From: an uncultured Paracoccaceae bacterium
GTDB taxonomy: Bacteria > Bacteroidota > Bacteroidia > Flavobacteriales > Flavobacteriaceae
Assembly: GCA_943788135.1 (NCBI GenBank)
Contig: CALSPC010000007.1
Span: 62,001 to 126,000, forward strand
DNA: 64,000 nt
Direction: 5' to 3'
Position numbers and translations under genes: made by a program
Shown: positions 45,228-53,956 of the stretch, piece by piece
How positions within the stretch are numbered: the first letter of the stretch is position 1
How the letters are laid out: every line of letters starts with the position of its first letter
The notes under the pieces: generated by a model
Told to the model about the DNA's origin: nothing
The model's input: only the letters and a program-made list of their open reading frames with translations
Database searches by the model: none

Positions 45228-47654
45228 TTATCGCAATTCGGCTCCTAATTCCGATTCAAAACGCTTCTGAAGTTTAGACATTATTTTGTCGATTTGTACA
45301 TCCGTTAGCGTCTTGCTTTTGTCCTGTAATGTGAAACCGATTGCATAACTTTTTTTCCCTTCGGCTAATTTATCTCCCGTATAAACATCAAATAAATTGA
45401 TATCTTTTAAGAAATTGTTTTCAGTTTGTTTTGCTAATTTATAAAGTGTTTCAAAAGTTATATCATCATTAATTAATAAGGATAAATCCCGTTTAACTTC
45501 TGGATACTTTGAGATTTCTTTAAACTTAATTGCTTTCTGATTGATAACTTTTAGCAAGTTATCCCAATTAAAACTAGCGCAAAACACACTTTGAGAAATT
45601 CCAAATGCCTTTAGAATCGTGGGGTTTAAACTCCCAAATTCAACCAGTGAGTTTTTACCAACGCTTAGCTGTTGACCTTCGTCAAACATGTCATTTGAAA
45701 GCGGTGAAGTTTTAAGTTTCTGAATCCCTAAACGATCAAAAATAGCAGTAACCAACCCTTTCAAATAGAAGTAATCAACGCTAGTGTTTTGGGTATTCCA
45801 ACGGTTTTCAGTTTTATTACCACTTACAAAAACAGCTAAATGGTTGAGTTCTTCTTTAGCAGATTCAAAATTGTGATATGTTTTACCAAATTCAAAAAGC
45901 TTTAAATCGCTTTGTTGCCTATTGATATTAAAGGCAATTGCTTCTAATCCAGAAAAAATCATAGATTGTCGCATCACTGATAAATCTCCACTTAAAGGAT
46001 TTAATATTTGAACATCATGAGCAGATTTCAATTGCTCGCTTAGCACAGTGTATTTTTCTGTCGTTAACGAATTACTCATGATCTCATAAAACCCCTGTCC
46101 AACCAGTTGATTGGCAATTATAGTTTCAATTTTATGGCTTTCAAATTTTGACATATTTGAAATGGAGGCATTTAACTTATTTGTTATACCAATGTTATTA
46201 TAGCCATAAACTCTGAGGATTTCCTCAATAACATCTACTTCACGTTGTACGTCATTTCTGTAGGCAGGAATGGTCAATCCTAATCCACTTTCAGTAACAT
46301 TATTGACCTTGATCTCTAAGGCGCTTAGAATGCCTTTGATTGTTTCTTTTGGTAATTCTTCTCCAATAAGTTTAGTCGTATTTTCAAAACTTAAAAATAC
46401 CTGTGAATCTTCAATTTTGTTTGGATACTCATCAATTAGATCACTTGTAATTTCTCCACCTGCGATTTCTGTAATTAATAATGCCGCTCTTTTGAGTGCA
46501 TATTCAGTAATGTTTGGATCTATACCACGTTCGAATCGAAAGGAGGCATCTGTATTAAGTGTATGTCTTTTGGCTGTTTTTCTAATACTCACTGGATTGA
46601 AGTAAGCCGCTTCTAAAAAGATTGACTTTGTTTCATTTGATACTCCCGAATTTTTTCCGCCAAAAACACCTGCTATACAAAGTGGTTTTTCAGTATCACA
46701 AATCATTAAATCGTCTTGATGTAGTTGACGTTCAACACCATCTAAAGTGACAAACGGTGTTCCAGCATCAAGAGTTTTGACAATTATTTTTTTACCAGTT
46801 ATGCGATCTGCATCAAAAGCATGCAAGGGTTGTCCTAAATCATGCAAAACATAGTTCGTGGCATCTACAATATTATTGATTGGACTCAAGCCAATTGGTT
46901 TGAGTCTGTTTTGTAGCCATTGTGGAGAGTCTTTAACCGTTAGATTAGAGATCGTTAAACCACAATATCGCGGGGCTTTGATCTTATCTTCCATGACAAC
47001 ATCAATTTTCAAACTTCTGTTATCAACATGAAAAGCACTTACTGACGGACTTATTATTTTGGCATTGATACCATGTTGAGATAATCCAGCCATTAGATCT
47101 CTTGCTGTACCAAAATGGCTCATAGCGTCCGCACGGTTTGGTGTTAATCCAATATCAAAAACCAAATCATCTTCAATATCAAAGTGTTTAGCTAATGCAC
47201 TTCCAATTTCAAGATCATCATCTAGAACCATTATACCATCATGAGACGTTCCTAGACCCAATTCATCTTCAGCACATAGCATTCCATGACTCTCTTCGCC
47301 ACGAATTTTTCCTTTTTTAATGGTCCAAGCTTCTCCTTCAGGCGTGTATAAAGTGGTTCCTATGGTGGCAACTGCTACTTTTTGACCTACTTCGACATTT
47401 GGAGCACCACAAACTATGGATATAGGGGTTTCTTCACCAATATTGACCGTGGTTAATTTTAGTCGATCGGCATTAGGGTGTTGGTCACAAGTGAGAACCT
47501 GTCCAACAACAATACCTTGTAATCCACCTTTTACAGATTGAAATGAATCTAAACCTTCAACTTCTAATCCTAAATCTGTTAGTAGTTCAGCGGTTTTTTC
47601 AGCAGTCCAATCAATTTTAATAAATTGTTTTAACCAGTTGTATGATATCTTCAT
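45228..47654 (-). CDS. pheT: phenylalanine-tRNA ligase beta subunit
   Basis: An 808-residue beta chain of the tetrameric phenylalanyl-tRNA synthetase. Domain order: B1 start MKISYNWLKQFIKIDWTAEK, EMAP-like tRNA-binding domain (GIVVGQVLTCDQHPNADRLKLT in part, CGAPNV), B3/B4 (GLTPNRADAMSHFGTARDL), B5 (LLIEVPAYR-type segment GLTIPAYRNDVQREVDVIEEI), the class II-like catalytic remnant, and the C-terminal anticodon-binding FDX domain (SKYPEVKRDLSLLIND). Length is normal. pheS is not in the window. A promoter box is at 47678-47685. Confidence 0.97.
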   Translation of the reverse strand: MKISYNWLKQFIKIDWTAEKTAELLTDLGLEVEGLDSFQSVKGGLQGIVVGQVLTCDQHPNADRLKLTTVNIGEETPISIVCGAPNVEVGQKVAVATIGTTLYTPEGEAWTIKKGKIRGEESHGMLCAEDELGLGTSHDGIMVLDDDLEIGSALAKHFDIEDDLVFDIGLTPNRADAMSHFGTARDLMAGLSQHGINAKIISPSVSAFHVDNRSLKIDVVMEDKIKAPRYCGLTISNLTVKDSPQWLQNRLKPIGLSPINNIVDATNYVLHDLGQPLHAFDADRITGKKIIVKTLDAGTPFVTLDGVERQLHQDDLMICDTEKPLCIAGVFGGKNSGVSNETKSIFLEAAYFNPVSIRKTAKRHTLNTDASFRFERGIDPNITEYALKRAALLITEIAGGEITSDLIDEYPNKIEDSQVFLSFENTTKLIGEELPKETIKGILSALEIKVNNVTESGLGLTIPAYRNDVQREVDVIEEILRVYGYNNIGITNKLNASISNMSKFESHKIETIIANQLVGQGFYEIMSNSLTTEKYTVLSEQLKSAHDVQILNPLSGDLSVMRQSMIFSGLEAIAFNINRQQSDLKLFEFGKTYHNFESAKEELNHLAVFVSGNKTENRWNTQNTSVDYFYLKGLVTAIFDRLGIQKLKTSPLSNDMFDEGQQLSVGKNSLVEFGSLNPTILKAFGISQSVFCASFNWDNLLKVINQKAIKFKEISKYPEVKRDLSLLINDDITFETLYKLAKQTENNFLKDINLFDVYTGDKLAEGKKSYAIGFTLQDKSKTLTDVQIDKIMSKLQKRFESELGAELR

Positions 47655-47677
47655 TATGCGGTGTTATTGCTTTTGAG

Positions 47678-47685
47678 CAAATATA
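47678..47685 (-). promoter_or_regulatory. -7 promoter box for pheT
   Basis: The minus strand reads TATATTTG (TAnnTTTG), 23 bases before the pheT ATG. Confidence 0.5.
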
Positions 47686-47710
47686 AAATAAAGCTATTAG
47701 CTATCAAATA

Positions 47711-47738
47711 AAAAGCCCAACCAAAACGGTGGGCTTTT
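47711..47738 (-). terminator. intrinsic terminator after the OmpA-like gene
   Basis: The minus strand reads AAAAGCCCACC-GTTTT-GGTTGGGCTTTT, an 11-pair stem with one bulged base, 23 bases after the OmpA-like stop, placed before the pheT promoter so that it insulates the two. Confidence 0.75.
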
Positions 47739-47761
47739 GTAATCTTTTTTGTGCGCTGAAC

Positions 47762-48616
47762 TTATTGTCCTGAAAGTTCTCTTACTTCATTTTCAATCAT
47801 TTCATAGAATTGATCAATTTTCGGAAGTACAACAACTCGAGTACGTCTATTTTTTGCTCTATTTAAAGCAGTATCATTATCTGTCAAAGGTACGTAGCTA
47901 CTACGACCAGCTGCGATTAATTGAGCGGGGTTAACTCCCATAGACTGTAGTTCTCTAATAATAGAAGTTGAGCGTTTAACACTTAAATCCCAATTATCAA
48001 CTAAAACGCCATTTGAATAGGAACGACTGTCAGTATGACCTTCAATCATCGCTTCAAAATTTGGTTTGTCGTTAATGACTTTTGCAACTTTTTCAAGAAC
48101 AGTTTTGGCTTTGTTTGTGACGTTATAGCTTCCGCTTTGAAATAATAATTTATCTGCGATTGAGATAAATACAACTCCTTTTTCAACATTTATTTCGATA
48201 TCTGGGTCATCAATACCTACAGATTTCTTTAAGCTTGAAACAATTGCTAAAGTAATACTATCTTTTTTTGTGATCGCATCTTGCAAGCGGTTGATTTTTA
48301 AATCTCTTTCTTGAAGACTTTCTAAAGTTTTTTCTAAATTATCAGCACCTTTAGAGGTTAAAAGGGTCATTTGCTCAGTACTTGAAATTAAAGCGTCATT
48401 TGTTTTTCTTAAATCTGATAATTGATCTCTCAACGCCGTAAGATTAGCGTCTGCTACCGCTTTGTCGGACAGACAACTATTCAATGTGACTGTAGCTGTA
48501 TTTAGTAAATCTTGAGTATTTTTTAATTTGGTTTGCGTATCAGTTAACTCTTTTTTTGAAACACAAGAAGCGAGCAAAAGCATTGCAGTCGCTCCTAAAA
48601 CATATATTTTTTTCAT
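47762..48616 (-). CDS. OmpA-family peptidoglycan-associated lipoprotein
   Basis: A 284-residue lipoprotein with lipobox LLLASC at the N-terminus, a long coiled-coil region (about 25-125, with heptads in KKELTDTQTKLKNTQDLLN and LTALRDQLSDLRK) and a C-terminal OmpA domain (about 150-275) holding the peptidoglycan-binding features IEGHTDSRSYSNG, NWDLSVKRSTSIIREL and NRAKNRRTRVVV. It probably anchors the outer membrane or a trans-envelope complex to the cell wall. It is monocistronic, with a hairpin downstream. Confidence 0.92.
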   Translation of the reverse strand: MKKIYVLGATAMLLLASCVSKKELTDTQTKLKNTQDLLNTATVTLNSCLSDKAVADANLTALRDQLSDLRKTNDALISSTEQMTLLTSKGADNLEKTLESLQERDLKINRLQDAITKKDSITLAIVSSLKKSVGIDDPDIEINVEKGVVFISIADKLLFQSGSYNVTNKAKTVLEKVAKVINDKPNFEAMIEGHTDSRSYSNGVLVDNWDLSVKRSTSIIRELQSMGVNPAQLIAAGRSSYVPLTDNDTALNRAKNRRTRVVVLPKIDQFYEMIENEVRELSGQ

Positions 48617-48686
48617 ATTAAATCAGTTTTTTGATAACGTAAAATTAAAAAATTATTAGATGAAAAACTATAATTAAGGTAATATT

Positions 48687-49673
48687 TTACAAATTATTAT
48701 AATTCTTTTTGTTGCAAACAAAGTAAGACCAAACAATGGATTTTAATTGATTATGAGTTTTTTTGGAGTGTTGCCTTCTAAATTTGAGTAAACTTGGAAG
48801 CGCTTGGTAAAAACGACCATGAGCTTTAATGATTGCGATCATGTGTTTTGGTCTTTCTTGCAATAAGAAACGTATTCCCGCTAAACCATCAAAAGTTAAC
48901 CTTAAAAAGACAACAAAACCAACTGGGTTTTGTGTGTTTTTAACCAAAGTATATAAGCTATTTCTGAAATTTAAATAGGTTTTTTTAGGATTAGAAGTTT
49001 GCAAACTTTGAGCTCCTGCATGATAAACCGTTGAGTTTCCGACGTAGGTAACGGTCATGTTTTTGTTTTGAGCGCGCCAACACAAATCAATTTCTTCCAT
49101 ATGTGCAAAGAAGGAATTATCAAAACCATTTAGAGATTTGAAAGCATTAGCTCTTATAAATAGACAAGCTCCTGAAGCCCAAAATATATTTTTTTGGTCG
49201 TTGTATTGACCATGGTCGTCTTCAATAGTATCAAAAATTCGCCCACGACAATACGGATATCCTAGTTGATCAATGAATCCGCCACCTGCACCAGCATATT
49301 CAAACTTATTTTTATTATGATAATCTAATATTTTAGGTTGAATGATTGCTGTATTAGGATTGGTTCTAAAAGCTTCTATTATCGGTTTCAGCCAGTTTTT
49401 TGTAACTTCTATATCAGAGTTTAACAAACAAAAAACGTCAGCATCAATCAATTTCAATCCCGCATTATAACCACCAGCATATCCCATATTATGTGTCAGT
49501 TTTACACATTTAATTGAAGGGTAGTGCGCTTCTAAAAATGCAACAGATGTATCAATGGAGCCATTATCTATCACATAAATATCATGCATTTTAGTATACC
49601 TAACTACAGAAGGTAGGAAGGTCTCTAACAGTTGCTGTCCATTCCAGTTGAGTATGACTATCGCAAGTTTCAA
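48687..49673 (-). CDS. family 2 glycosyltransferase
   Basis: A 328-residue GT-A glycosyltransferase with the rhamnosyltransferase-like pattern: LAIVILNWNGQQLLETFLPSV at the start, VIDNGSIDTS (first Asp), LLNSDIEV (the DxD-type metal site) and the acceptor region FFAHMEEIDLCWRAQNKNM. It uses an activated sugar to extend a surface polysaccharide or glycolipid; donor and acceptor are unknown. A hydrophobic segment near residue 250 may attach it to the membrane. Its ATG overlaps the stop of the HsdR_N-like gene by 4 bases, so they are co-translated. Confidence 0.9.
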   Translation of the reverse strand: MKLAIVILNWNGQQLLETFLPSVVRYTKMHDIYVIDNGSIDTSVAFLEAHYPSIKCVKLTHNMGYAGGYNAGLKLIDADVFCLLNSDIEVTKNWLKPIIEAFRTNPNTAIIQPKILDYHNKNKFEYAGAGGGFIDQLGYPYCRGRIFDTIEDDHGQYNDQKNIFWASGACLFIRANAFKSLNGFDNSFFAHMEEIDLCWRAQNKNMTVTYVGNSTVYHAGAQSLQTSNPKKTYLNFRNSLYTLVKNTQNPVGFVVFLRLTFDGLAGIRFLLQERPKHMIAIIKAHGRFYQALPSLLKFRRQHSKKTHNQLKSIVWSYFVCNKKNYNNL

Positions 49674-50125
49674 ATATCTTTAGTATTGTAAAGTGGAATA
49701 GTTTCTAAAAACTCATAATTCCCCAAAACATGATTCATAGAACAAAAATAATGATTTAATCCGTTGGTTACCATTAAATAGGGAGCTTTTAAAACTAAAT
49801 TATAGCGTGCTATTTGGTCAAATGCAGCTTGTGTGATTTTCACCTTTGGCGCTTTGCATTCTACAACTATAGCTAAACTTCCATCAGGATTAAATACTAC
49901 AATATCATAGCGTTTCTTTAAACCGTTAATCAAAATCGTTTTTTCAACATTAATTAATGATATTGGGTATTTTTTTTCGTGTATTAAATAGTGGACACAA
50001 TGTTGACGCACCCATTCTTCGGCTTGAAGTACCACAAATCTTTTACGGATAACATCAAAAATATGAGTAATATTTTCGCTATTTTTGAACCTGAACGAAT
50101 ATGTTGGAAAATTTAAATTTTGCAC
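49670..50125 (-). CDS. HsdR N-terminal domain-like (PD-(D/E)xK fold) stand-alone protein
   Basis: A 151-residue protein that is essentially the N-terminal domain of type I restriction HsdR without helicase or other subunits. The nuclease-fold motif is visible as RYDIVVFNPDGSLAIVVECKAP: Asp, then E-x-K, preceded by a helix with VRQHCVHYLIHEKKYP. No hsdM, hsdS or helicase is near, so it is not a restriction system. It is divergent from holA and overlaps the glycosyltransferase gene. Possible roles include structure-specific DNA cleavage or binding; unproven. Confidence 0.82.
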   Translation of the reverse strand: MQNLNFPTYSFRFKNSENITHIFDVIRKRFVVLQAEEWVRQHCVHYLIHEKKYPISLINVEKTILINGLKKRYDIVVFNPDGSLAIVVECKAPKVKITQAAFDQIARYNLVLKAPYLMVTNGLNHYFCSMNHVLGNYEFLETIPLYNTKDI

Positions 50126-50151
50126 AGTACAAATTTGGTAATTTTTTTTGA

Positions 50152-51153
50152 ATGAATGCTATTAACCAGCTGATAACTGACATTAAAGGGAGTAAGATTG
50201 CACCTATTTATTTTTTAATGGGTGAAGAATCCTATTATATTGATATACTTTCAGATTATATTGAGTCTCATGTTTTGGCTGAAGAAGAAAAAGGATTTAA
50301 TCAAATGGTGCTTTATGGTAAAGACGTATCTATACAAGATGTTGTATCTAACGCTAAGCGATATCCAATGATGGCCGAACGCCAAGTCATCATCATAAAG
50401 GAAGCGCAAAACCTAAGTAAAACCATTGAACAGCTTGTCGATTATGCCAAAAACCCACAACCGTCAACGGTCTTGGTTTTTAATTATAAATATAAAACTT
50501 TAGATAAGCGTAAAGCACTTTATAAAAACTTATCAAAATCATCTGTAGTTTTTGAAAGTAAAAAAATATACGATGATAAAATTTCAAGTTGGATTCAAAG
50601 TTTTTTAAGCGCAAAACAACTTACCATTACGCCTAAAGCCTGTTTAATACTCTCAGAATTTTTGGGTAATGACTTGAGTAAAATTGCAAATGAACTCCAT
50701 AAGCTAGCACTTGTGGTCGGTCCACAAAATGAAGTTACACCCGACATTATAGAAGAAAACATAGGCATCTCAAAGGACTACAATAACTTTGAACTTCAAA
50801 AAGCGATAGGGCATTTAGATCATAAAAAAGCATATCAAATCGTTAATTATTTTGCTCAAAATTCCAAACAACACCCGTTTGTACTAACCATCTCTATTTT
50901 GTACATGTATTTCTCAAAGTTGATGAAATTACATACCGTACGTGATAAAACTTCAGGAGCTGTTGCGAAAGCCTTGGGAGTTAACCCTTATTTTGTGAAC
51001 GAATATATAACAGTTTCTCGAAATTTTCCAATGAAACGGATTAGTGGTATATTGGAAACACTTCGTATTTATGATACCAAAAGTAAAGGAGTAGGTGCCA
51101 ATCTAAGCCCTAGAGATTTATACAATGAATTGATTTATAATATTCTTAAATAG
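50152..51153 (+). CDS. holA: DNA polymerase III delta subunit
   Basis: A 333-residue clamp-loader subunit that opens the beta sliding clamp. Family features: IAPIYFLMGEESYYIDILSDYI, RYPMMAERQVIIIKEAQNL, VLVFNYKYKTLDKRKALYK, and the third domain with LSKIANELHKLAL and NNFELQKAIGHLDHKKAYQIV. Length is normal. It is divergent from the HsdR_N-like gene across a 26-base gap and its last 8 bases overlap the convergent gene at 51146. Confidence 0.93.
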   Translation: MNAINQLITDIKGSKIAPIYFLMGEESYYIDILSDYIESHVLAEEEKGFNQMVLYGKDVSIQDVVSNAKRYPMMAERQVIIIKEAQNLSKTIEQLVDYAKNPQPSTVLVFNYKYKTLDKRKALYKNLSKSSVVFESKKIYDDKISSWIQSFLSAKQLTITPKACLILSEFLGNDLSKIANELHKLALVVGPQNEVTPDIIEENIGISKDYNNFELQKAIGHLDHKKAYQIVNYFAQNSKQHPFVLTISILYMYFSKLMKLHTVRDKTSGAVAKALGVNPYFVNEYITVSRNFPMKRISGILETLRIYDTKSKGVGANLSPRDLYNELIYNILK

Positions 51154-51508
51154 CCCTTTGCGAACTCAATTTTAACTGCTCATTAGTGTAGTCTATTGCT
51201 CTAGACAAAAGATTTTCCAATTCTTTTTTTACTAGCTCTATGGGAAGATTATTAATTAATATCCGATTATGGAATACCCACATCACAGATTTTGAAACAT
51301 GCTTTTTGTGTTGCGTTAAAGATTGCCAAGATTCCATTAAAACTTTCTTCCAGGTTCTGCTAGGGGGTTCTGATAATAAAAAAGGAACTTGATACAAAAT
51401 ATGGGGTGTATCTAGAGACACTCTGATTTCAGTGATTAAAATCCGTTTGATTTGGATCTGTTGTGGGGTGGAAATGAATTCAATTCTTCCATCTGTAGGT
51501 GTGTTCAT
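51146..51508 (-). CDS. protein of unknown function
   Basis: I do not recognise this 120-residue protein. It has no signal peptide or membrane segment, begins MNTPTDGRIEFISTPQQ, contains a tryptophan-bearing helix (RTWKKVLMESWQSLTQHKK) and ends in a charged helix (KKELENLLSRAIDYTNEQL). It is last in the apparent minus-strand unit 52813-51146, 65 bases after the ROK kinase gene, and overlaps the 3' end of holA by 8 bases. Confidence 0.6.
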   Translation of the reverse strand: MNTPTDGRIEFISTPQQIQIKRILITEIRVSLDTPHILYQVPFLLSEPPSRTWKKVLMESWQSLTQHKKHVSKSVMWVFHNRILINNLPIELVKKELENLLSRAIDYTNEQLKLSSQRAI

Positions 51509-51573
51509 AATGTCAGCAATTTGGGATTGCAGCTATAAATATATTAAATTTTTATTTAAACGTATTTTACGTT

Positions 51574-52320
51574 TTAATTTTCAATTGTTCGCCGTGCAAA
51601 AATAGCAGCACCAATAATACCTGCATTGTTTTTTAGTTCAGCGCCTTTGATCGGGGTTTGTAAGTCAATATACTTTTCAAATTTCTCAATTTTTTTACTG
51701 ACGCCACCACCAATAATAATAAGGTCGGGATTGAATGATTTTTCGACATGGTTCAGAAAGAAATTTACGCGTTTTGCCCAAGCTTTAAAACTCCATTCTT
51801 CACGTTTTCGTGCAGAATCTGCTGCAAAAGCTTCCATAATATCGCCTTTTCGACCATACATACGCCCCAATTCAAAATTGGATAATAATTGACCATTAAA
51901 AAACACACCCGAACCAATTCCAGTACCTAAGGTTATTGTAATCACTAAGCCCATTTGGTTTCTACCAACTCCAAACTCCATCACACCCATAGCTGCTGCA
52001 TCTGCATCATTTACAATATAAAAGTCATGACCAGTTTTAGTTTTAAACAACGCATCTACTTGTGTGTATTGCCATGATTTATCAAGATTGCCATACTGAA
52101 TCACTTTGCCATTTTTTATTACTGTTGGAAATGAAATACCTACAGGACCTTTCCAATTAAATTGTTCTATAAACGTTTTTAGTTCATTAGCGATACGTTC
52201 TGGAGTAGCTGGTTTTGGTGTTGGTATTCGAAGTCGGTCGCTTAAGAGTTCTCCAGTTTCAGTATCTACAATAGCCCCTTTAATTCCAGTGCCTCCGATG
52301 TCTATGCCTAAAATTTTCAT
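51574..52320 (-). CDS. ROK-family kinase, polyphosphate glucokinase-like
   Basis: A 248-residue sugar kinase of the ROK/ASKHA fold with phosphate loop [23 protein letters not shown] (in part), the catalytic region [14 protein letters not shown], the phosphate-2 loop [13 protein letters not shown] and the adenosine loop [10 protein letters not shown]. The short length and absence of the ROK zinc-binding cysteine cluster match polyphosphate-glucose phosphotransferases (PpgK), which can use polyphosphate as well as ATP; the phosphate donor here is inferred. It follows the unknown gene at 52337-52813 by 16 bases. Confidence 0.88.
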   Translation of the reverse strand: MKILGIDIGGTGIKGAIVDTETGELLSDRLRIPTPKPATPERIANELKTFIEQFNWKGPVGISFPTVIKNGKVIQYGNLDKSWQYTQVDALFKTKTGHDFYIVNDADAAAMGVMEFGVGRNQMGLVITITLGTGIGSGVFFNGQLLSNFELGRMYGRKGDIMEAFAADSARKREEWSFKAWAKRVNFFLNHVEKSFNPDLIIIGGGVSKKIEKFEKYIDLQTPIKGAELKNNAGIIGAAIFARRTIEN

Positions 52321-52336
52321 TTGTGTGTGTTATAAA

Positions 52337-52813
52337 TTAATCTGTGATTTCTTTGAGTCGTTCTCGAAAATCATATTGCAAATCTTCGTGTAATTTTATA
52401 ATTTTTTTCTCAATATTTTCAACCTGCTTTAAATAGATATTTGTGAGAGTGACATTGTTTTTTATTGAGGGTTTAAATGTTTTGAGTTTGTAACAATAGT
52501 AGAGCAGGAGTTCAACTTCCGTTTCCTTACTGTTTGAATAGCGCGCATGTTTTTTGAGCATTCGTAAAATTTTACGTACACTTTTTTTAATGTAAAAATA
52601 ACTTTTGGTGTTAATATCTTCAAATAAAAAATCCACTTCTTCTTTAATTCCTTCAATATAATAAGCTTCATCTTCAGATTCAAAAAGTAAATAGGTGAGC
52701 AACTCTTTGTTTTCCAATTTAAATCGTGCCAATCGCAGACAGAGCGTCTTTAAATCTTCTGAATTTAGGGTTTCTAATTCTTTTTTGAGTTGTACAACAG
52801 TTGCTGCTTTCAT
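52337..52813 (-). CDS. helical protein of unknown function
   Basis: A 158-residue, mostly helical, lysine- and glutamate-rich protein with no signal peptide ([44 protein letters not shown] at the start, quoted in part). The middle has a tyrosine-rich stretch ([15 protein letters not shown]). I do not recognise a family. The track begins 13 codons earlier, but the ATG at 52813 gives the natural helical start. It is the first gene of a unit with the ROK kinase. Confidence 0.65.
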   Translation of the reverse strand: MKAATVVQLKKELETLNSEDLKTLCLRLARFKLENKELLTYLLFESEDEAYYIEGIKEEVDFLFEDINTKSYFYIKKSVRKILRMLKKHARYSNSKETEVELLLYYCYKLKTFKPSIKNNVTLTNIYLKQVENIEKKIIKLHEDLQYDFRERLKEITD

Positions 52814-52918
52814 AACGGTTGTAATAATACAATTTTTATAGAAGCAACGCAAATAAAGTCAGAAAGCCTAACAGAAATTGATTTGATGATGTCTATTGAA
52901 ATTACTCTTAAATAATCG

Positions 52919-52926
52919 TATTTTTG
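52919..52926 (+). promoter_or_regulatory. -7 promoter box for the membrane hydrolase gene, very short leader
   Basis: TATTTTTG, then 7 bases, then ATG. A TTG at 52896-52898 is in a suitable -33 position. The mRNA would have a leader of a few bases or none. Confidence 0.6.
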
Positions 52927-52933
52927 CAGCCTT

Positions 52934-53956
52934 ATGGATTCAATCACCCAAATAGTTTTAGGTGCCGCTTGTGGCGAAGTAGTTCTCGGAAAAAAAATTG
53001 GCAACCGTGCTTTGCTTTTTGGTGCTATTGGCGGTACCATTCCTGATTTAGATGTTTTTGTCGGCAAACTTTTGTTTCATAACGAAATCGATGCGATGGC
53101 GTTTCATCGTGGGTTTATGCATTCGTTTTTGTTTGCTATTATGGCTTCTATTGGTTTTGGTTTGCTCGTGTTTTGGCTCTACAATAGAGGGAAACGTTAT
53201 GGAATGACCACTCAAAAACAATGGATATGGTTGTTTTTTGCGTCTATTTTTACACACCCTATTTTAGATTCGTTTACAGCTTACGGGACCCAATTATTCG
53301 CACCGTTTTCAAATTATAGAGTTGCCTTTAATAACATTGCTGTGGCCGATCCTATATACACGCTTCCTTTTCTAATCGCCCTAATTATAATGATGTGTTT
53401 CAAACGTACATCAACTAAACGGCGTTTGTTTTTACAGATAGGATTAGGGGTAAGTTCGTTGTATATGCTCTTGACATTTGTAAACAAATACCATGTAAAC
53501 AACGTGTATAAACAAGCATTGGCAGATCAACAGATTGATTATTTGCGCTTTCAAACACAGCCCACCATTTTGAATAATATTTTGTGGTACGGAATTGCTG
53601 AAACTACCGATGCTTATTATATGGGGTTTTATTCGATTTTAGATTCTGAGCCCACAATAAAAAAATGGCATAAACTCCCAAAAAACCATGAATTGATTGA
53701 AGGAATGCCTAAAGATCTGGAAACACTTGCTTGGTTCAGCGACGGTTACTACAACTTGAATCCAATGGATAAGTCTGATACATTTTTATTCAAAGATTTA
53801 CGCTATCCATTAATGGATGAAAGTGATCCAAATTCCTCAATTTTTAAATTCACCATTACTAAATCCAACGACCGATGGGAAGCCGCACCTTTTTATGTTT
53901 CTGATATTAATGAAGGCGCGAGAGCTGCATTTTGGGCGCGCCTTAAAGGGATTTAA
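52934..53956 (+). CDS. YdjM-like membrane-bound metal-dependent hydrolase
   Basis: A 340-residue protein of the DUF457/YdjM family. The N-terminal half has several membrane helices with conserved metal-ligand candidates: MDSITQIVLGAACGE, GTIPDLDVF, FHRGFMHSFLF and FTHPILDSFTAYGTQLF. The C-terminal half (from about residue 200) is soluble. The family is predicted to hydrolyse phospholipid or related substrates; some members are DNA-damage inducible, but no evidence for that exists here. Its last 4 bases overlap the convergent trans-sulfuration gene. Confidence 0.88.
   Translation: MDSITQIVLGAACGEVVLGKKIGNRALLFGAIGGTIPDLDVFVGKLLFHNEIDAMAFHRGFMHSFLFAIMASIGFGLLVFWLYNRGKRYGMTTQKQWIWLFFASIFTHPILDSFTAYGTQLFAPFSNYRVAFNNIAVADPIYTLPFLIALIIMMCFKRTSTKRRLFLQIGLGVSSLYMLLTFVNKYHVNNVYKQALADQQIDYLRFQTQPTILNNILWYGIAETTDAYYMGFYSILDSEPTIKKWHKLPKNHELIEGMPKDLETLAWFSDGYYNLNPMDKSDTFLFKDLRYPLMDESDPNSSIFKFTITKSNDRWEAAPFYVSDINEGARAAFWARLKGI

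Noticed and set aside
49670-50125. Remnant of a type I restriction-modification system
   Set aside because: Only an HsdR N-terminal-like domain is present; no hsdM, hsdS, helicase or other defence gene is nearby, and the neighbours are core genes.
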